Origin: an uncultured Victivallales bacterium
GTDB lineage: Bacteria; Verrucomicrobiota; Lentisphaeria; Victivallales; UBA1829
Reading direction: 5' to 3'
Assembly (NCBI GenBank): GCA_944390735.1
Contig: CALXRL010000100.1
Coordinates: forward strand, 46,534-110,533
Length of the DNA: 64,000 nucleotides
Program-made: the position numbers and the translations under genes
In this document: piece after piece, positions 1 to 8,229 of the stretch
How the letters are laid out: each line of letters starts with the position of its first letter
Numbering within the stretch: the first letter of the stretch is position 1
Notes under the pieces: model-generated
Databases searched by the model: none
The model's input: the letters and a program-made list of their open reading frames with translations, nothing else
What the model was told of the DNA's origin: nothing

Positions 1-370
1 TTCAGCCTCGGATCTTTCCCTCCGCGACTCTTGCATTTGTTCCGGTGTTCTGCCGGAAAGGAGGCCGGCAGAGAAATTGTCCTTTGCAGATCTGTCATCC
101 ATAAGGTATCGTGATCGGGAATGTTTTACAATCGGAATGCTGATTGAAAAATATGGAAAAAAACGGCATTCTATATCATTTTTTTGCGTCGGCCTTGCAA
201 GGATTTCTCCCTGCGTTTCCGTCGATTCCGGAGGAGGGAAGGAGAATGTCTTCATTTTCCGTTTTCCGACGGAGGGAGGGCGGGAAAACTTTTTTCGGTT
301 CCCGTCTGGAAAAATCCGCAAAACGGATTACCTTATTAGAAACATTGTTTATGGAACTGGAAGGTGCAAG
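1..370. other. Leader region upstream of kdtA, no supported gene
   Basis: I see no convincing gene here. Two mutually exclusive hairpins share one strand: TTCCGG (40-45) can pair with CCGGAA (53-58), or CTGCCGG (50-56) can pair with CCGGCAG (65-71). A very purine-rich Shine-Dalgarno-like run around 231-244 precedes an ATG at 246 that opens a 66-codon frame. That frame ends at 446, inside kdtA and out of its frame. The kdtA frame itself stays open back to an ATG at 77, but residues encoded there do not resemble the Kdo transferase N-terminus. Confidence 0.4.
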
Positions 371-1654
371 TTGTTTCTTTTTCTCTATCAGCTTTTGTTT
401 CCCCTGGTCTTTGTGTTTTTCCTGCCGGGGCTTCTTCTCAAACTGATCCGCCGGCCCGGAACAAAACGAAATTATCCGGAACGGTTCGCCCTGTTTACCA
501 AGGAGAAAAAAGCCCGTCTCAAGGCGCTGAATCATCCCCTGTGGCTGCACGCGGTCAGCGTCGGGGAGACCAATCTGGCCCTGACAACCATTTACGCCTG
601 GCAGAAGAAAAATCCAGAACGAAGATTTGTCCTCTCCACCACCACGACGACCGCTCAGGAGATCGCCCGGAAAAAGGTGCCCGAAGGCGTCGAAGTCATT
701 TTCTGTCCGATTGATTTTCTCCCGTTCGTGCGGAAAGCCTATCAGCTGATCCAGCCGTCCGGACTGGTCATCTTCGAAACGGAGATCTGGCCGAATCTGA
801 TTCACACCGCTAAAAAAAGAGGTCTGAAAATCGCTCTGGTGAACGCCCGCATGTCCGACCGCTCCATGCGCGGATATCGTCGCTTCCGCCGCTTTTTCGC
901 CCCGGTGATCCGCAGTTTTGATCTCATCAGCGTTCAGACCGCCGCGGATCGCGAACGGTTTGAATCCATCGCGCCGGACATGGCGGACCGGATCGTGGTC
1001 GGAGGAAACATCAAGTTCGATCAGCGGGCACCGGAGAATTTCAAACTGCCGGATCTGAGTTCGGTGTTTGCGCCATCGGCTGGCCCCGTTCTTCTCGCCG
1101 CCAGCACGCATCCGGGCGAGGAGGCCATGATCGCCGATGCGTTTCTGCGTCTCAAACAGAAACTCCCGGACGCCGTTCTGGTCATCGTCCCCCGGCACGC
1201 GGAACGGGGAACGGAACTGGCCAATATGCTTCGGGAAAAGAACATCCGCTTCTTCCGGCGGACCTCCGGACCGAAACCGGAACACTATGTGGACTGCCTG
1301 CTCGCCGACACCACAGGCGAACTGATGGGATTCATCGCCGCATCCGATATCGTCATCATGGGCAAGACGCTCGCAGGAAACAACGAGGGTCAGAACATCA
1401 TCGAGCCCGCGGTGCTCGGAAAGGCGATCATCTCCGGACGCGAACTGCGAAATTTCCGTCAGGCCATGGAGATTCTGAAAAAAGCCGACGCCGTGCTGAC
1501 CGTCGACACCGCGGAGGAACTCGACAAGGCCCTCTACATGCTTTCATCCGATCACGAACTGAGAAATAAGCTCGGCCGACGCGCGCATGAGGCGATTACC
1601 GCCCACAGCGGCGCAACCGAGAAGAACATTGAACAATTGGAGAAGTTGTTTTGA
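371..1654 (+). CDS. kdtA: 3-deoxy-D-manno-octulosonic acid (Kdo) transferase
   Basis: This GT-B/GT30 enzyme transfers Kdo from CMP-Kdo to lipid IVA on the cytoplasmic face of the inner membrane, so the organism makes LPS. With the chosen start the protein has 427 residues, close to the family norm. A hydrophobic N-terminal anchor (about residues 2-26) is followed by the family motif HAVSVGET, with the catalytic-base Glu at 66, then ETEIWPN, NARMSDRS, STHPGEE and VPRHAER. The start is a TTG at 371, preceded by GGAAGG six bases upstream; it begins exactly where the E. coli protein does. The frame is open to an ATG at 77, so a longer product cannot be excluded. Its stop overlaps thiC by 4 bases. 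Confidence 0.9.
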   Translation: MFLFLYQLLFPLVFVFFLPGLLLKLIRRPGTKRNYPERFALFTKEKKARLKALNHPLWLHAVSVGETNLALTTIYAWQKKNPERRFVLSTTTTTAQEIARKKVPEGVEVIFCPIDFLPFVRKAYQLIQPSGLVIFETEIWPNLIHTAKKRGLKIALVNARMSDRSMRGYRRFRRFFAPVIRSFDLISVQTAADRERFESIAPDMADRIVVGGNIKFDQRAPENFKLPDLSSVFAPSAGPVLLAASTHPGEEAMIADAFLRLKQKLPDAVLVIVPRHAERGTELANMLREKNIRFFRRTSGPKPEHYVDCLLADTTGELMGFIAASDIVIMGKTLAGNNEGQNIIEPAVLGKAIISGRELRNFRQAMEILKKADAVLTVDTAEELDKALYMLSSDHELRNKLGRRAHEAITAHSGATEKNIEQLEKLF

Positions 1655-2943
1655 AAACCCAAATGCTTCAGGCCCGGGAAGGGATCGTTACGCCGCAGAT
1701 CAAAGCGGTCGCCGAAAAGGAACGCCGCAGCGTTGAATTCATTCTGGAACGGGTGGCGGACGGACGCATCGTCATTCCCGCCAACATCAATCATAAAAAT
1801 CTGGATCCGATGGGAATCGGTCGGGAACTGCTCTGCAAAATCAACGCGAACATCGGCAACTCGTCCCTGTCGAGCTGCCCGCAGGCGGAAAAACGCAAAC
1901 TTCAGCAGGCGATCCGCTACGGAGCGGATACGGTCATGGATCTCAGCACCGGCGGGGATATCGACATCATCCGCACCTCCATTATCGAAGCCAGTCCGAT
2001 ACCGGTCGGCACGGTGCCGATCTACGAGGTGATCGCCAAGCACGGCGCCGATCATTTCGATGAAACCACCATTCTCGACACCATTCTTTCCCAGGCGAAA
2101 CAGGGGGTCGATTACATGACCATTCATGCGGGGCTCCTGCGCCGGCATGTGCCGATTGCCCTGAAACGCGTGCTGGGAATCGTCAGCCGCGGCGGTTCGC
2201 TGATGGCTCAGTGGATGAAACGGTATGACAAGGAAAACCCGATCTACACCCGTTTTGACGATATTCTGGACATCTGTCTTCAATACGATGTGACGCTTTC
2301 GCTCGGGGATGGTCTGCGGCCGGGATGTCTTGCCGATGCCAGCGACGAGGCGCAGTTCGCGGAACTGGATGTTCTCGGAGAACTTGTGAAACGCTGTCGG
2401 AAAGCCGGCGTTCAGGCGATGGTCGAAGGCCCGGGGCATGTTCCGTTCCATCAGATAGAAATGAACATGAAGCGGGAACGCGAGGTCTGCGGAGATGCAC
2501 CCTTCTATATTCTCGGGCCGGTGGTGATTGACTGTGCACCGGGATACGATCATATTGTCGCGTCCATCGGGGGAACCGCCGGAGCCTACTACGGAGCGGC
2601 GATGCTCTGCTATGTGACCCCGAAGGAACATCTGGGACTGCCGGAGGCGGAGGATGTCCGAAACGGCTGTGTCGCATTCCGGATCGCGGCCCATGCCGCG
2701 GACGTTGCGCTTGGAAAGCCGGGAGCGATTGACCGCGACAACGCCATCGGACGCGCCCGTGCGGAATTCGACTGGGAAAAACAGTTTGATCTTGCTCTCG
2801 ATCCGGATCGTGCGCGGGAATATCGCAAGCAGGCGCTTGCCGCCGCCAATGCCGAAAATCTGCATGGAACCAAATACTGCACAATGTGCGGTCCTGATTT
2901 CTGTTCCATGCGCATCAGTTCCGATCTGAAACAGGAAAAGTGA
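1651..2943 (+). CDS. thiC: Phosphomethylpyrimidine synthase ThiC (HMP-P synthase)
   Basis: ThiC is a radical-SAM enzyme that converts aminoimidazole ribotide to the pyrimidine half of thiamine. The 430-residue protein is the short bacterial/archaeal form without the E. coli N-terminal extension. The N-terminus (TQM-AR-GI-TP) matches the family and supports the TTG start at 1651, which overlaps the kdtA stop as TTGA. The [4Fe-4S] ligands are at the C-terminus as CxxCxxxxC (Cys410, Cys413, Cys418). Middle motifs include STGGDI, GTVPIYE and EGPGHVP. No TPP riboswitch fits upstream because the gene is translationally coupled to kdtA, so feedback control by thiamine is not evident here. Confidence 0.95.
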   Translation: MKTQMLQAREGIVTPQIKAVAEKERRSVEFILERVADGRIVIPANINHKNLDPMGIGRELLCKINANIGNSSLSSCPQAEKRKLQQAIRYGADTVMDLSTGGDIDIIRTSIIEASPIPVGTVPIYEVIAKHGADHFDETTILDTILSQAKQGVDYMTIHAGLLRRHVPIALKRVLGIVSRGGSLMAQWMKRYDKENPIYTRFDDILDICLQYDVTLSLGDGLRPGCLADASDEAQFAELDVLGELVKRCRKAGVQAMVEGPGHVPFHQIEMNMKREREVCGDAPFYILGPVVIDCAPGYDHIVASIGGTAGAYYGAAMLCYVTPKEHLGLPEAEDVRNGCVAFRIAAHAADVALGKPGAIDRDNAIGRARAEFDWEKQFDLALDPDRAREYRKQALAAANAENLHGTKYCTMCGPDFCSMRISSDLKQEK

Positions 2944-2946
2944 CCG

Positions 2947-3444
2947 TTGAACGAGTCGGACAAAGAGGAATCCGGGCAGGTGTTTCCGGAGCGCAGTGAT
3001 GAATTCTTCATGCGGGCCGCGCTTCGTCTTGCGGAGATGGCGGGCGAACGGGGAGAAGTGCCGATCGGTGCGGTTGCGGTGAAAGAGGGACGGATCATTG
3101 CCAAGGGATGGAATCAGGTTGAAACGTTAAAAGACGGGACCGCGCATGCGGAGCTTCTGGCCATGACGGCGGCTGCGGTTGCCGTCGGGGACTGGCGGCT
3201 CGACGGCGTCACCATTTATGTGACCAAGGAGCCGTGTGCGATGTGTGCCGGAGCGCTGGTCAACACGCGGGTGGACCGGGTGGTGTACGGAATGGCGGAT
3301 CCGCGATCCGGCTGTGCGGGATCCGCATTGGACATCACGGGATTTCCGGGGATGCTGCATCGTGTTCTTGTGACGGGCGGAGTTCTGGAAGAGGAGTCCC
3401 GGCGTCTGATCCGGGAGTTTTTTCTCCGGGTTCGGAAGCGTTGA
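2947..3444 (+). CDS. tadA: tRNA-specific adenosine deaminase TadA
   Basis: TadA deaminates adenosine-34 to inosine in tRNA-Arg(ACG). The 165-residue protein has the zinc-dependent deaminase signature: HAE with zinc ligand His67 and proton shuttle Glu69, then PCAMC with zinc ligands Cys97 and Cys100. The preceding FMRAALRLAEMAGERGEVPIGAV block is typical of TadA, although cytosine/guanine deaminase relatives share the fold. The likely start is a TTG at 2947, three bases after the thiC stop, with AGGA about nine bases upstream. A GTG at 2980 is an alternative. It is the third gene of the kdtA-thiC-tadA run. Confidence 0.9.
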   Translation: MNESDKEESGQVFPERSDEFFMRAALRLAEMAGERGEVPIGAVAVKEGRIIAKGWNQVETLKDGTAHAELLAMTAAAVAVGDWRLDGVTIYVTKEPCAMCAGALVNTRVDRVVYGMADPRSGCAGSALDITGFPGMLHRVLVTGGVLEEESRRLIREFFLRVRKR

Positions 3445-3453
3445 TTCCGTTCC

Positions 3454-3531
3454 CGCGAAGCAAAAAAGGTGCAGGTGCAGTTGGCACCTGCTTCGGTCCA
3501 GCTGAACAAGCTGGTCGTCCGAAGGACGAAA
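3454..3531. repeat. Structured intergenic repeat, copy 1
   Basis: This 78-base unit is nearly identical to the one at 3571-3649. It starts with GCGAAGC and contains consecutive perfect short inverted repeats: GCAGGTGC with GCACCTGC, CCAGCT with AGCTGG, and CGTCC with GGACG around a GAA triloop. It lies directly downstream of tadA. Confidence 0.85.
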
Positions 3532-3570
3532 AGAATCAGAAAAAAGCGGGAAATCCGCTGAATGGAAATC

Positions 3571-3649
3571 CGCGAAGCGAGAAAGGGTGCAGGTGCAGTT
3601 GGCACCTGCTTCGGTCCAGCGGAACAAGCTGGTCGTCCGGAGGACGAAA
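3571..3649. repeat. Structured intergenic repeat, copy 2
   Basis: This is the second copy of the unit at 3454-3531, about 117 bases downstream. The GCAGGTGC/GCACCTGC stem is unchanged. The second stem has one change (CCAGCG for CCAGCT), and the last triloop is GGA instead of GAA while its CGTCC/GGACG arms are kept. It lies upstream of the ctpA-like gene. Confidence 0.85.
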
Positions 3650-3789
3650 CAGGAAACAACAAACAGGAAACAACAAAAAGCAATCAACCCGATCCATCCA
3701 AAGAAAGCAATCAGGCAGGAAATAAAAAAATCCGGAGAGAGGATCCGGAAAACGGTCGGGAGAACCGGCGGGGGGAACAAGGAGCTGCA

Positions 3790-5106
3790 ATGAAAGTCCA
3801 TGGGATTCCGTTTTTTCTAATTTTGATACTTCTTCTTCTGACGGGGACGACGTCCCGCGGGGCGGAGAATCCGGTTCGGAAGGATTCGGGAACCACTTCT
3901 CCTGCGCCGCTTTCATCGGAATCCGCGACATCCCGGGAGCGCTCGAAGGAGGACGAGGACCTGCCCTACAAGAATCTTTCCGTGTTCATGGAATCGCTGA
4001 TGATTCTGCGTTCGAAATACGTGGATGAGGAAAAGATCACCTATGAGAATCTTCTTCGGGCGGCGATGCGCGGCATGCTTCAGGAGCTGGATCCCTTCAG
4101 CACCTACGAGGAGCCGGAAGCCTTTCAGAATACGGTGGAGGACAGCATGGGGAAATTTCCGGGGATCGGCGTTGTGATCACGGAGCGGGATGATGCCCTG
4201 GAGATCATTTCCGTAATGGAGGAGAGTCCTGCGGCGAAAGCGGGCCTCCGGAGCGGGGACCTGATCCTTGAGATCGACGGGAAACATACGCGGATGATGT
4301 ATCTGGACGAATGCGTGAAACGAATGAAGGGCGCAGTCGGAACGAAGGTGAAACTGAAAGTGTACCGCCGTTCCAGTGATGCGACAAAGGATGTGGAAAT
4401 TGAGCGGGCCGTGATTGCGGTCCCTTCGGTAAAGGGAGCCGGGCTGGTCTCCGGACGGATCGGCTACCTGCGGATCACGCAGTTTACGGCGACGACCGCT
4501 TCGGATCTCGATCATGCGCTGTCCATGCTGAAGAAATCCCCTCTGCATGGCCTGATTATTGATCTTCGGAACAATCCCGGGGGACTGCTGACGGCGGCCA
4601 TCGAGACGGTCAGCCGCTTTATCGAAAAAGGACGTCCGGTGGTCTCCATCGAGGGCCGCGCGGAAAAGAAGGTGAGTCACAATGCGGTCGGCTGTCCCAA
4701 GGACCTGGAACTTCCAATTGCCATCCTCATCAATGAGAATTCCGCGAGCGCGGCGGAGATTTTTGCCGCCTGCATGCAGGATTACAAACGAGCCATCCTC
4801 GTTGGAACGCGCTCTTTCGGGAAGGGATCCGTGCAGGTGATTATTCCCCTCTCCGACGGAGGCGCGCTTCGGATCACAACGGCAAAATATTATACCCCCG
4901 GGCGACGGGAGATCCACGAGCGGGGAGTTGATCCGGACATCGCCGTTCATACCAGTCCCGCGGGAACGGCCGCAATCGCCCGTCATTTTTCCGAGCGGGG
5001 GGATCAGGTTCCGCTGGTTCGGGACGGGAAATACCGCGATGTCCAGTTGGAGCGCGCCATCGAAATCCTGAAAGGGGTCCACATCTTCCGTCAGGCGGAA
5101 AAATAA
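3790..5106 (+). CDS. ctpA: S41-family carboxy-terminal processing protease (CtpA-like)
   Basis: This is a periplasmic serine protease of the tail-specific/CtpA family, which trims or degrades exported proteins. The start at 3790 has AAGGAG five bases upstream and opens a signal peptide (hydrophobic residues about 6-17, likely cleaved near TTSRGA). The frame stays open further upstream, but only through the repeat copy at 3571-3649, so that extension is not credible. The 438-residue protein has a PDZ domain (about residues 115-200, with FPGIGVVI and AAKAGLRSGD). The S41 catalytic domain follows, with the dyad Ser320 in NSASAAE and Lys345 in FGKGSVQ, spaced 25 apart as in the family. The target proteins are unknown. 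Confidence 0.93.
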   Translation: MKVHGIPFFLILILLLLTGTTSRGAENPVRKDSGTTSPAPLSSESATSRERSKEDEDLPYKNLSVFMESLMILRSKYVDEEKITYENLLRAAMRGMLQELDPFSTYEEPEAFQNTVEDSMGKFPGIGVVITERDDALEIISVMEESPAAKAGLRSGDLILEIDGKHTRMMYLDECVKRMKGAVGTKVKLKVYRRSSDATKDVEIERAVIAVPSVKGAGLVSGRIGYLRITQFTATTASDLDHALSMLKKSPLHGLIIDLRNNPGGLLTAAIETVSRFIEKGRPVVSIEGRAEKKVSHNAVGCPKDLELPIAILINENSASAAEIFAACMQDYKRAILVGTRSFGKGSVQVIIPLSDGGALRITTAKYYTPGRREIHERGVDPDIAVHTSPAGTAAIARHFSERGDQVPLVRDGKYRDVQLERAIEILKGVHIFRQAEK

Positions 5107-5111
5107 GACGT

Positions 5112-5153
5112 TGGAGAAGTCCGGCGAATCGGAATCGCCCGCGGACGACTCCA
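5112..5153 (+). terminator. Possible terminator hairpin after ctpA
   Basis: A long interrupted stem (TGGAG, GTCCG and GGCGA arms pairing with TCGCC, CGGAC and CTCCA) begins six bases after the ctpA stop. It is followed by a pyrimidine-rich stretch but not by a clean T-run, so rho-independent function is uncertain. Confidence 0.4.
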
Positions 5154-5238
5154 GACCACTCTTTCTTTGCTTCCCTCCTTACTTCTCCTTTTACTTCTCC
5201 TTGCCGTTGCGACCGGGAGGCGCTCCGGAAAAGAGGAA

Positions 5239-5985
5239 TTATTTCAACGCGCCGTCGGGTCCGGTCTCGGTTCCTCTCTGAACCAGATCGCCTTTTTCCC
5301 CTGCAATGCCCGGGAGGGAGCGAACCGTTTCCGCGATCCGTTCGGCCTGCATCTCCACGGCGGGTTTTCGGAAATGATAGGTGTCGTTCCAGAATTGATT
5401 CCGGTCCAGCGGATCCATCAGAGAAAAAAGATCAATGACCGGCAGATTCTTCTCTCGGGCCGTTTCCGCGATGATCCGGTTCAGCTCCTGCGCCTGCGCC
5501 GTTTTTCCCGGATCCCGGAGCGGGGTGTTGTTGGTCAGAAAAAGTCTGGCGTCCGGACACTTTTTCCGAATGAAGTCGACGGCGGCGGAGTAGGCATTTC
5601 TCCACTCTTTCCGATCGGTGGTCAGACTGTGAAGCCCGTTGTTGAACGAGATGACATCATAATGATACGCGGAAAGAATCTGATCCAGTTCGCGGAAATA
5701 ATCCTTGTCGGTGACACATTTCGAGGATGCCCAGAAGGTCACGTTCACAATCTTTCCCAGTTTGTTCCGGACGGTTCCCTGATAGCCGTTGCAGATGGAA
5801 TCCCCGATCAGCAGCAGCCTCGGATGTTTCCGGTCCAGAGCATTGTACGTATAGGTGATGGACCACTCGGTGCTTTCCCTCCGCCGGGTCGTCCGGGACG
5901 GCTGAAACTGACGATAAAGCTCTTCGACAGCAATTCCCGACCATGCCAGAAGGAGCAGACAGGAAACAATCAATCTCTTTTTCAC
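5239..5985 (-). CDS. Secreted SGNH/GDSL-type hydrolase
   Basis: This is a probable exported esterase or deacetylase of the SGNH superfamily. The protein (248 residues) begins at a GTG with AGAGG seven bases upstream, then has a Lys-rich start and a hydrophobic signal segment (KKRLIVSCLLLLAWSG). Block I is LLIGDSICNGY with the nucleophilic Ser. The C-terminal Asp-x-x-His pair is in NDTYHFRK. A SFNNGLHSL segment probably supplies the oxyanion-hole Asn. An ATG 39 bases upstream is in frame but has no ribosome-binding site. The substrate is unknown. The gene is divergent from the lacI gene at 6255 and may share its regulatory region. Confidence 0.8.
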   Translation of the reverse strand: MKKRLIVSCLLLLAWSGIAVEELYRQFQPSRTTRRRESTEWSITYTYNALDRKHPRLLLIGDSICNGYQGTVRNKLGKIVNVTFWASSKCVTDKDYFRELDQILSAYHYDVISFNNGLHSLTTDRKEWRNAYSAAVDFIRKKCPDARLFLTNNTPLRDPGKTAQAQELNRIIAETAREKNLPVIDLFSLMDPLDRNQFWNDTYHFRKPAVEMQAERIAETVRSLPGIAGEKGDLVQRGTETGPDGALK

Positions 5986-6170
5986 GCAATGACCTCTTTT
6001 TTTCAAAATCAAACATCTCCACAATACCGGATACCATACTCCGGAAAAGCATGTTTGTCAAAGGGTTTTCCCCGGTCCGGAGCTGCGGAACTTCCTCCCG
6101 AATCCACCGCCACGGCTGCGGAGAACAGCTGGACATTTTCAGAAAATCATCTTTTTCCTCCTGAAAGGGG

Positions 6171-6198
6171 TTGACTTTTTTCGGAAATCGAGTAAAAT
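6171..6198 (+). promoter_or_regulatory. Promoter of lacI-pseudopilin pair
   Basis: A TTGACT at 6171-6176 and a TAAAAT at 6193-6198 are separated by 16 bases, a good sigma-70 match. The LacI-type palindrome at 6205-6220 lies at the expected transcription start. Confidence 0.6.
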
Positions 6199-6204
6199 AT
6201 AACA

Positions 6205-6220
6205 AGAATAACGTTATTCT
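6205..6220. promoter_or_regulatory. LacI-type operator
   Basis: AGAATAACGTTATTCT is a perfect 16-base palindrome with the central CG typical of LacI-family operators. It sits just downstream of the -10 element and 35 bases upstream of the lacI start, so autorepression is likely. The divergent SGNH gene could also be controlled from here. Confidence 0.65.
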
Positions 6221-6254
6221 AAATTATTCTGGAATTTTTTTAGAGACCGATTTC

Positions 6255-7334
6255 ATGGTAAAACTGAAGGACATAGCGGAAAAGACCGGAGTGACGGTAT
6301 CCACCGTATCCGCGGCATTGAACGGTCGCGGCCATATGCGGAAGGAGACACGGGACTATCTGCTGCGCACGGCGCGGGAGATGGGCTACGCCCCGAACGG
6401 CGCGGCCCGTCAGCTCCGCAACAAACCGGCAGTGGATGTGGGACTGATCATCAATGACAAATCAACGAATCTCCGGCGCGGCGGAACGTATCTGGCGCAC
6501 ATCAGCGAATTTCTCTCGCTCTGCTCCCGGGGAGGACTCTCCAACCGGATCGAATTCTTTACGCAGGAAGAGAAGGAAACCGCCATTCCGGAACTGATGC
6601 GGGAGAGAATCGCCGGAGGCGTGATCCACGTCGGTTATCTCACGGAGGGCATCCGATGCTTTCTGGAGCAGAACCCGGAGTATCCGCTTGTGATGTTCGG
6701 GGAACCCGGGCGCTATTCCGTGCGTGCCGCACTGGAAAAAGGGGCCTATCAGGCCATGCAGTATCTGGCGGCGCTGGGGCACCGGGAGGTGATGGTGTCC
6801 TTCGGACCGCTCAAGTATGATTATCATCGGCAGATCAGCCGCGGCGTGAAACGGGCCCTTCAGGATTTCGGATTGACCCCTCTCGGCGGCGATCTCAGCG
6901 CCGAACCGCAGGCGGAGGAGGATGAAACCCATTACATGGAACGGATGTTTGAATGGAGTCTGCAGGCGCTCACACGGACACCGCGGCCGACGGCATTCTA
7001 CTGTTCCGGCTCCTTCACGGGACGCGCCCTGATTTCCGCCGCATTCCGTCTGGGGCTCCGGATTCCCGAGGATCTCAGCATCGTGACTCACGGCATCGTG
7101 AACGAGGGATCAAGCTCCTATCCGGAACTGACTTCGGTGGAACTGAATTTCAACGAAATGTACTCCGCCGCGCTGCTCATCCTTCAGCAGCTCCGCAGCG
7201 GATGCAGACCGATCCAGAACGAAGTATGGGTGGATCCCATGCTTGTCATTCAGCAGTCGACGGCGGCTCCCGGAAGAGGCCGTCCGGTTCTCAGAAATAC
7301 GAAAACGCAGCTATGCAAAGAGAGGACATCATGA
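6255..7334 (+). CDS. LacI-family transcriptional regulator
   Basis: The 359-residue protein opens with a LacI helix-turn-helix ([24 protein letters not shown], residues 2-25) and hinge region, followed by a periplasmic-binding-protein-like effector domain (about 65-340). The start at 6255 places the helix-turn-helix at the N-terminus, as is usual. Its stop overlaps the next gene as ATGA (7331-7334), so regulator and pseudopilin are translationally coupled. No glycoside hydrolase gene follows in this unit; the divergent SGNH hydrolase is the nearest candidate target. The ligand is unknown, but the family usually senses sugars. Confidence 0.92.
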   Translation: MVKLKDIAEKTGVTVSTVSAALNGRGHMRKETRDYLLRTAREMGYAPNGAARQLRNKPAVDVGLIINDKSTNLRRGGTYLAHISEFLSLCSRGGLSNRIEFFTQEEKETAIPELMRERIAGGVIHVGYLTEGIRCFLEQNPEYPLVMFGEPGRYSVRAALEKGAYQAMQYLAALGHREVMVSFGPLKYDYHRQISRGVKRALQDFGLTPLGGDLSAEPQAEEDETHYMERMFEWSLQALTRTPRPTAFYCSGSFTGRALISAAFRLGLRIPEDLSIVTHGIVNEGSSSYPELTSVELNFNEMYSAALLILQQLRSGCRPIQNEVWVDPMLVIQQSTAAPGRGRPVLRNTKTQLCKERTS

Positions 7335-8098
7335 AACGGAACTTTTTCACACTGATAGAACTCCTTGTGGTGATTGCCATCATCGCGATCCTGACGGCCA
7401 TTCTTCTGCCGGGACTGAACAAGGCGCGCGACAAGGCCAGAGGCGCGGCCTGTCTCTCGAATCTGAAGCAGATCGGACTCGGGATCGGTTCGTATGCCGC
7501 CGAAAACAACGATCTGATTCACTCCGCGATCAAAGACGCCAACGGACTGCGGACGATCCAGTTTCTGATCCAGTACGGCTATCTTCCCGGAGATGCGTCG
7601 AGCACGCGGATCGCCAAGTTCAAGCCCTATTTCTGTCCGTCTGCGACGATTGCCAACTCCAACGGGACGGTCAGCGACATCAAATACCGTCTTTACGGAA
7701 CCCCCTACTGCCATAAATACGGATTTCACGGCGAGGAATATTTCCTGAAAGTGGGCAGCGGCGATGCGGCCCAGCTGTTTGTCGATCTGAAAGCGTTTCA
7801 GAAGAAAAAGCTCTCTCTGTCCAGAATCTCCGGAGCCGTGGACAGCGGCTATATCGCCGGGAATACAAAGGCCGGTTCTTCCGCCTCGGTGTATCAGGAC
7901 TGTGTCGCCAGTTCCAATCACCGATGGCTGATTCATTCGGACACCACCACCAACACCTGGTTTTACGACGGTCACGCTGCCTCCCAGACTCCTTACAGCG
8001 TCCTGAAGGATGTCGAGTATCACGGCGGCTGGTCGAAAATCTTTCTTCTCCGCCGGAGTCTGGAGCGCTACTCCTTCCCCGACGGCACCTCCGAGTAA
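7331..8098 (+). CDS. Prepilin-like (pseudopilin) protein with DGH C-terminus
   Basis: The 255-residue protein starts with [21 protein letters not shown], the class III prepilin signal: a short basic leader, cleavage before Phe, Glu at +5 and a hydrophobic helix. [22 protein letters not shown] segment follows, the amphipathic extension seen in PulG/DUF1559-like proteins. The C-terminus carries FYDGHAAS, the DGH motif typical of the large pseudopilin-like families of Planctomycetes and Lentisphaerota. An inner-membrane prepilin peptidase would process it, but none is encoded here. GAGG lies before the ATG. It is coupled to lacI by a 4-base overlap. Its role is unknown. Confidence 0.88.
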   Translation: MKRNFFTLIELLVVIAIIAILTAILLPGLNKARDKARGAACLSNLKQIGLGIGSYAAENNDLIHSAIKDANGLRTIQFLIQYGYLPGDASSTRIAKFKPYFCPSATIANSNGTVSDIKYRLYGTPYCHKYGFHGEEYFLKVGSGDAAQLFVDLKAFQKKKLSLSRISGAVDSGYIAGNTKAGSSASVYQDCVASSNHRWLIHSDTTTNTWFYDGHAASQTPYSVLKDVEYHGGWSKIFLLRRSLERYSFPDGTSE

Positions 8099-8229
8099 GC
8101 TCTTTTTCCCCGGTTTGCCGCCGCGCGGGTAATGAAACGGATTTCCCGCCGACGGCTCCTCTTGTAGTTGGCGTTTTTGGCTGTATATTATCCATGCGGA
8201 AAAACGGTAAGTCACAGGGGATTTTTTTT

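Noticed and set aside
1500..1660. TPP riboswitch upstream of thiC
   Set aside because: The region is kdtA coding sequence that overlaps the thiC start, and no TPP-aptamer-like motif was seen.
3454..3649. CRISPR array
   Set aside because: There are only two units, of about 78 bases, with internal hairpins and no uniform spacer series or cas genes.
3562..3789. N-terminal extension of the ctpA-like protein through the repeat copy
   Set aside because: The extension encodes repeat-derived sequence, while an ATG at 3790 has a good ribosome-binding site and opens a signal peptide.
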